A DNA stretch of 64,000 bases. It comes from Sphingomonas sp. (lineage in GTDB: Bacteria; Pseudomonadota; Alphaproteobacteria; Sphingomonadales; Sphingomonadaceae). Positions 62,773 to 64,000 of this stretch are shown one piece after another. Every line of letters begins with the position of its first letter. Positions within the stretch are counted from its first letter, which is position 1. The position numbers and the translations under genes were made by a program. The notes beneath the pieces were generated by a model. It saw only the letters and a program-made list of their open reading frames with translations, had not been told where the DNA came from and ran no database searches. The DNA is taken from assembly GCF_003248515.1 (NCBI RefSeq), contig NZ_QFOB01000003.1, forward strand, positions 372,001-436,000, written 5' to 3'.

Positions 62773-63186
62773 TTACGCCGCGTCGCGGTCTTCGCGGCGG
62801 GGACGATCCTCGCGCGGGCCACGATCGGGACGATCACCACGCTCGCCGCGCGCACGATCGCGATCGTTGCGGCGCATCATCGCGGACGGGCCCTGCTCGA
62901 GCTCATCGACGCGAATCGTCATGTAGCGGATGATGTCTTCGTTGATGCCGAGCTGGCGCTCGATCTCGGCGACGACGGCGCCGGGCGCGTCGATGTCGAG
63001 CAGCACATAATGCGCCTTGCGGTTCTTCGCGATACGATAGGCGAGGCTGCGCAGCCCCCAGGTCTCGGTCTTCACGACCTTGCCCTTGCCTTCGACGACG
63101 ATGTTGGTGACCATTTCGGCCAATGCGTCCACCTGCGCCTGTGCCAGATCCTGGCGCGCAAGGAAGACATGCTCGTACAGAGCCAT
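62773..63186 (-). CDS. rpsF: 30S ribosomal protein S6
   Basis: 137 residues from the ATG at 63186 (the frame is open upstream but the S6 core starts here). Core: MALYEHVFLARQDLAQAQVD, KTETWGLRSLAYRIAKNRKA and HYVLLDIDAPGAVVAEIERQ. The tail is a highly charged Arg/Asp/Glu-rich extension (DRARGERGDRPDRGPRED), an alphaproteobacterial trait. First gene of the operon. Confidence 0.96.
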   Translation of the reverse strand: MALYEHVFLARQDLAQAQVDALAEMVTNIVVEGKGKVVKTETWGLRSLAYRIAKNRKAHYVLLDIDAPGAVVAEIERQLGINEDIIRYMTIRVDELEQGPSAMMRRNDRDRARGERGDRPDRGPREDRPRREDRDAA

Positions 63187-63459
63187 GTTCCATATCTCCA
63201 TGCCGATCGCTGACGCCGCCCCATGCGGACGCCCCTCCGGCTGTCGTTCCAAAGGAAACCGGGCGAAAGGCATGAGCCTCCGCCCGGATCGCGGGCCTAT
63301 GGCGGAAAGTGGCCGGAAAGGCAAGCGCGCTGCCCGCACGCACCAAAACGCCCTTCACCCCATATATTTCATTTCGTTGCTGTGCGGCCGCTTCGGCCCT
63401 TTCATACGTATCTGCTCCGGGCCGCGCCACGGGAACGCGGATTTTCAGGGAGTTAGGAT

Positions 63460-64000
63460 ATGTCGAAGTTCATCCTCGCCGCGGTGGCGATCGCGTCTGC
63501 GGCGCCCGCGTTCGCCCAGTCGGCGGAGCCCGCCAGCTGGACCGGCTTCTATGTCGGCGGCCGGGCCGGCTACAGTTTCCAGCCCGGCGACGGCGACGAG
63601 ACGATCAAGTTCGACAACAATCTGGACGGCAATTTCGGCGATACGGTGCGCACGGCGGCCGGCGCGAACGCCTTCTCGCCCGGTTTCTGCGGCGGCTATG
63701 CGCGATCGGCGGTGGCGGCGAACGGCTGCGCCAAGGACAAGGACAGCCTCGAATTCGCGCTGCACGCCGGCTATGATTTCGATCTGGGCGGCTTCGTCGT
63801 CGGCGGCCTCGCCGAAATCGGCATGGGCTATGCCGAAGATAGCGTGACCGCCTTCTCCACCACGCCGGCCAATTACACCTGGACCCGCCGCATGGCCGAG
63901 AATTACGGCCTGCGCGCCCGCGCCGGCTATGCCTTTGGCGGCGGGCGCGACACGCTCGTCTATGCCACGGGCGGGATCGTATGGGCCAAGATGGAGAACA
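63460..64000 (+). CDS. Outer-membrane beta-barrel protein (partial)
   Basis: At least 180 residues, running off the window edge. A signal peptide (SKFILAAVAIASAAPAFA-Q) precedes SWTGFYVGGRAGYSFQPGDG, the opening strand signature of Omp25/opacity-type porins in alphaproteobacteria. Alternating aromatic/Gly strands continue (EFALHAGYDFDLGGFVVGGL, YGLRARAGYAFGGG, LVYATGGIVWAKMEN). Two Cys (FCGGYARSA and NGCAKD) are unusual for this family and could form a disulfide. A rare-start issue is absent; AGGGAGTTAGG precedes the ATG. Confidence 0.85.
   Translation, partial: MSKFILAAVAIASAAPAFAQSAEPASWTGFYVGGRAGYSFQPGDGDETIKFDNNLDGNFGDTVRTAAGANAFSPGFCGGYARSAVAANGCAKDKDSLEFALHAGYDFDLGGFVVGGLAEIGMGYAEDSVTAFSTTPANYTWTRRMAENYGLRARAGYAFGGGRDTLVYATGGIVWAKMEN

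Overview
The window is a GC-rich chromosomal segment from an alphaproteobacterium, most likely a sphingomonad (Sphingomonadales). This rests on the PEP-CTERM tail of the PEPGSWLMMIGGFG type, the rpsF-rpsR-rplI block, and a Kps-type capsule locus with alphaproteobacterial housekeeping genes beside it. No species is claimed.

Region A (1-42010) is a large surface-polysaccharide (capsule/EPS) locus. It opens with the end of an ABC-2 permease (KpsM type) and a KpsE/CtrB-type inner-membrane export protein. A heptose module follows: GmhB-like phosphatase, AGE-family isomerase, HldE, then three tandem TPR-GT9 (heptosyltransferase-family) giants. Next come an unrecognised protein, a 961-aa two-glycosyltransferase fusion (minus strand), a CDP-3,6-dideoxyhexose module (rfbF, rfbG, rfbH, abequose/paratose-type reductase), a 981-aa GT14-like protein, a GDP-6-deoxyhexose module (fcl-like, gmd) around a 945-aa glycosyltransferase, and an IS3-family element whose orfB carries a frameshift. 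The rest holds FkbM and other methyltransferases, a GT9 enzyme split over two genes, a coiled-coil protein, the outer-membrane KpsD/Wza lipoprotein, the KpsT ATPase, two GT4 enzymes and an IS5-type transposase relic.

Region B (42146-53295) holds the Kdo pathway (kdsA, kdsB, kdsD, kdsC), an FkbM methyltransferase, a phosphoesterase, a Nudix hydrolase, an operon of KpsS-like capsule protein, SDR and LTA-synthase-like sulfatase, manA, and a hypothetical gene. Kdo synthesis beside KpsS, with KpsM/E/D/T in region A, fits a group-2-like capsule assembled on a Kdo linker and exported by an ABC transporter. A KpsC gene is not seen.

Region C (53300-64000) is mostly core genome: a small acidic protein, S10 peptidase, GFA protein, Lys/Ala-rich protein, Ppx/GppA phosphatase, rlmE, a retropepsin-like protease with a PDZ-like end, rimO, a PEP-CTERM secreted protein, rplI-rpsR-rpsF with a strong terminator, and the start of an outer-membrane beta-barrel gene.

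The most unusual content is the modular architecture of the polysaccharide enzymes. TPR arrays, beta-rich accessory domains and catalytic domains are shuffled between glycosyltransferases and methyltransferases. They include three tandem TPR-GT9 paralogues, a split GT9, and a recurrent GPY..L.PG.Y module in three proteins. No CRISPR array, tRNA gene or prophage was seen.
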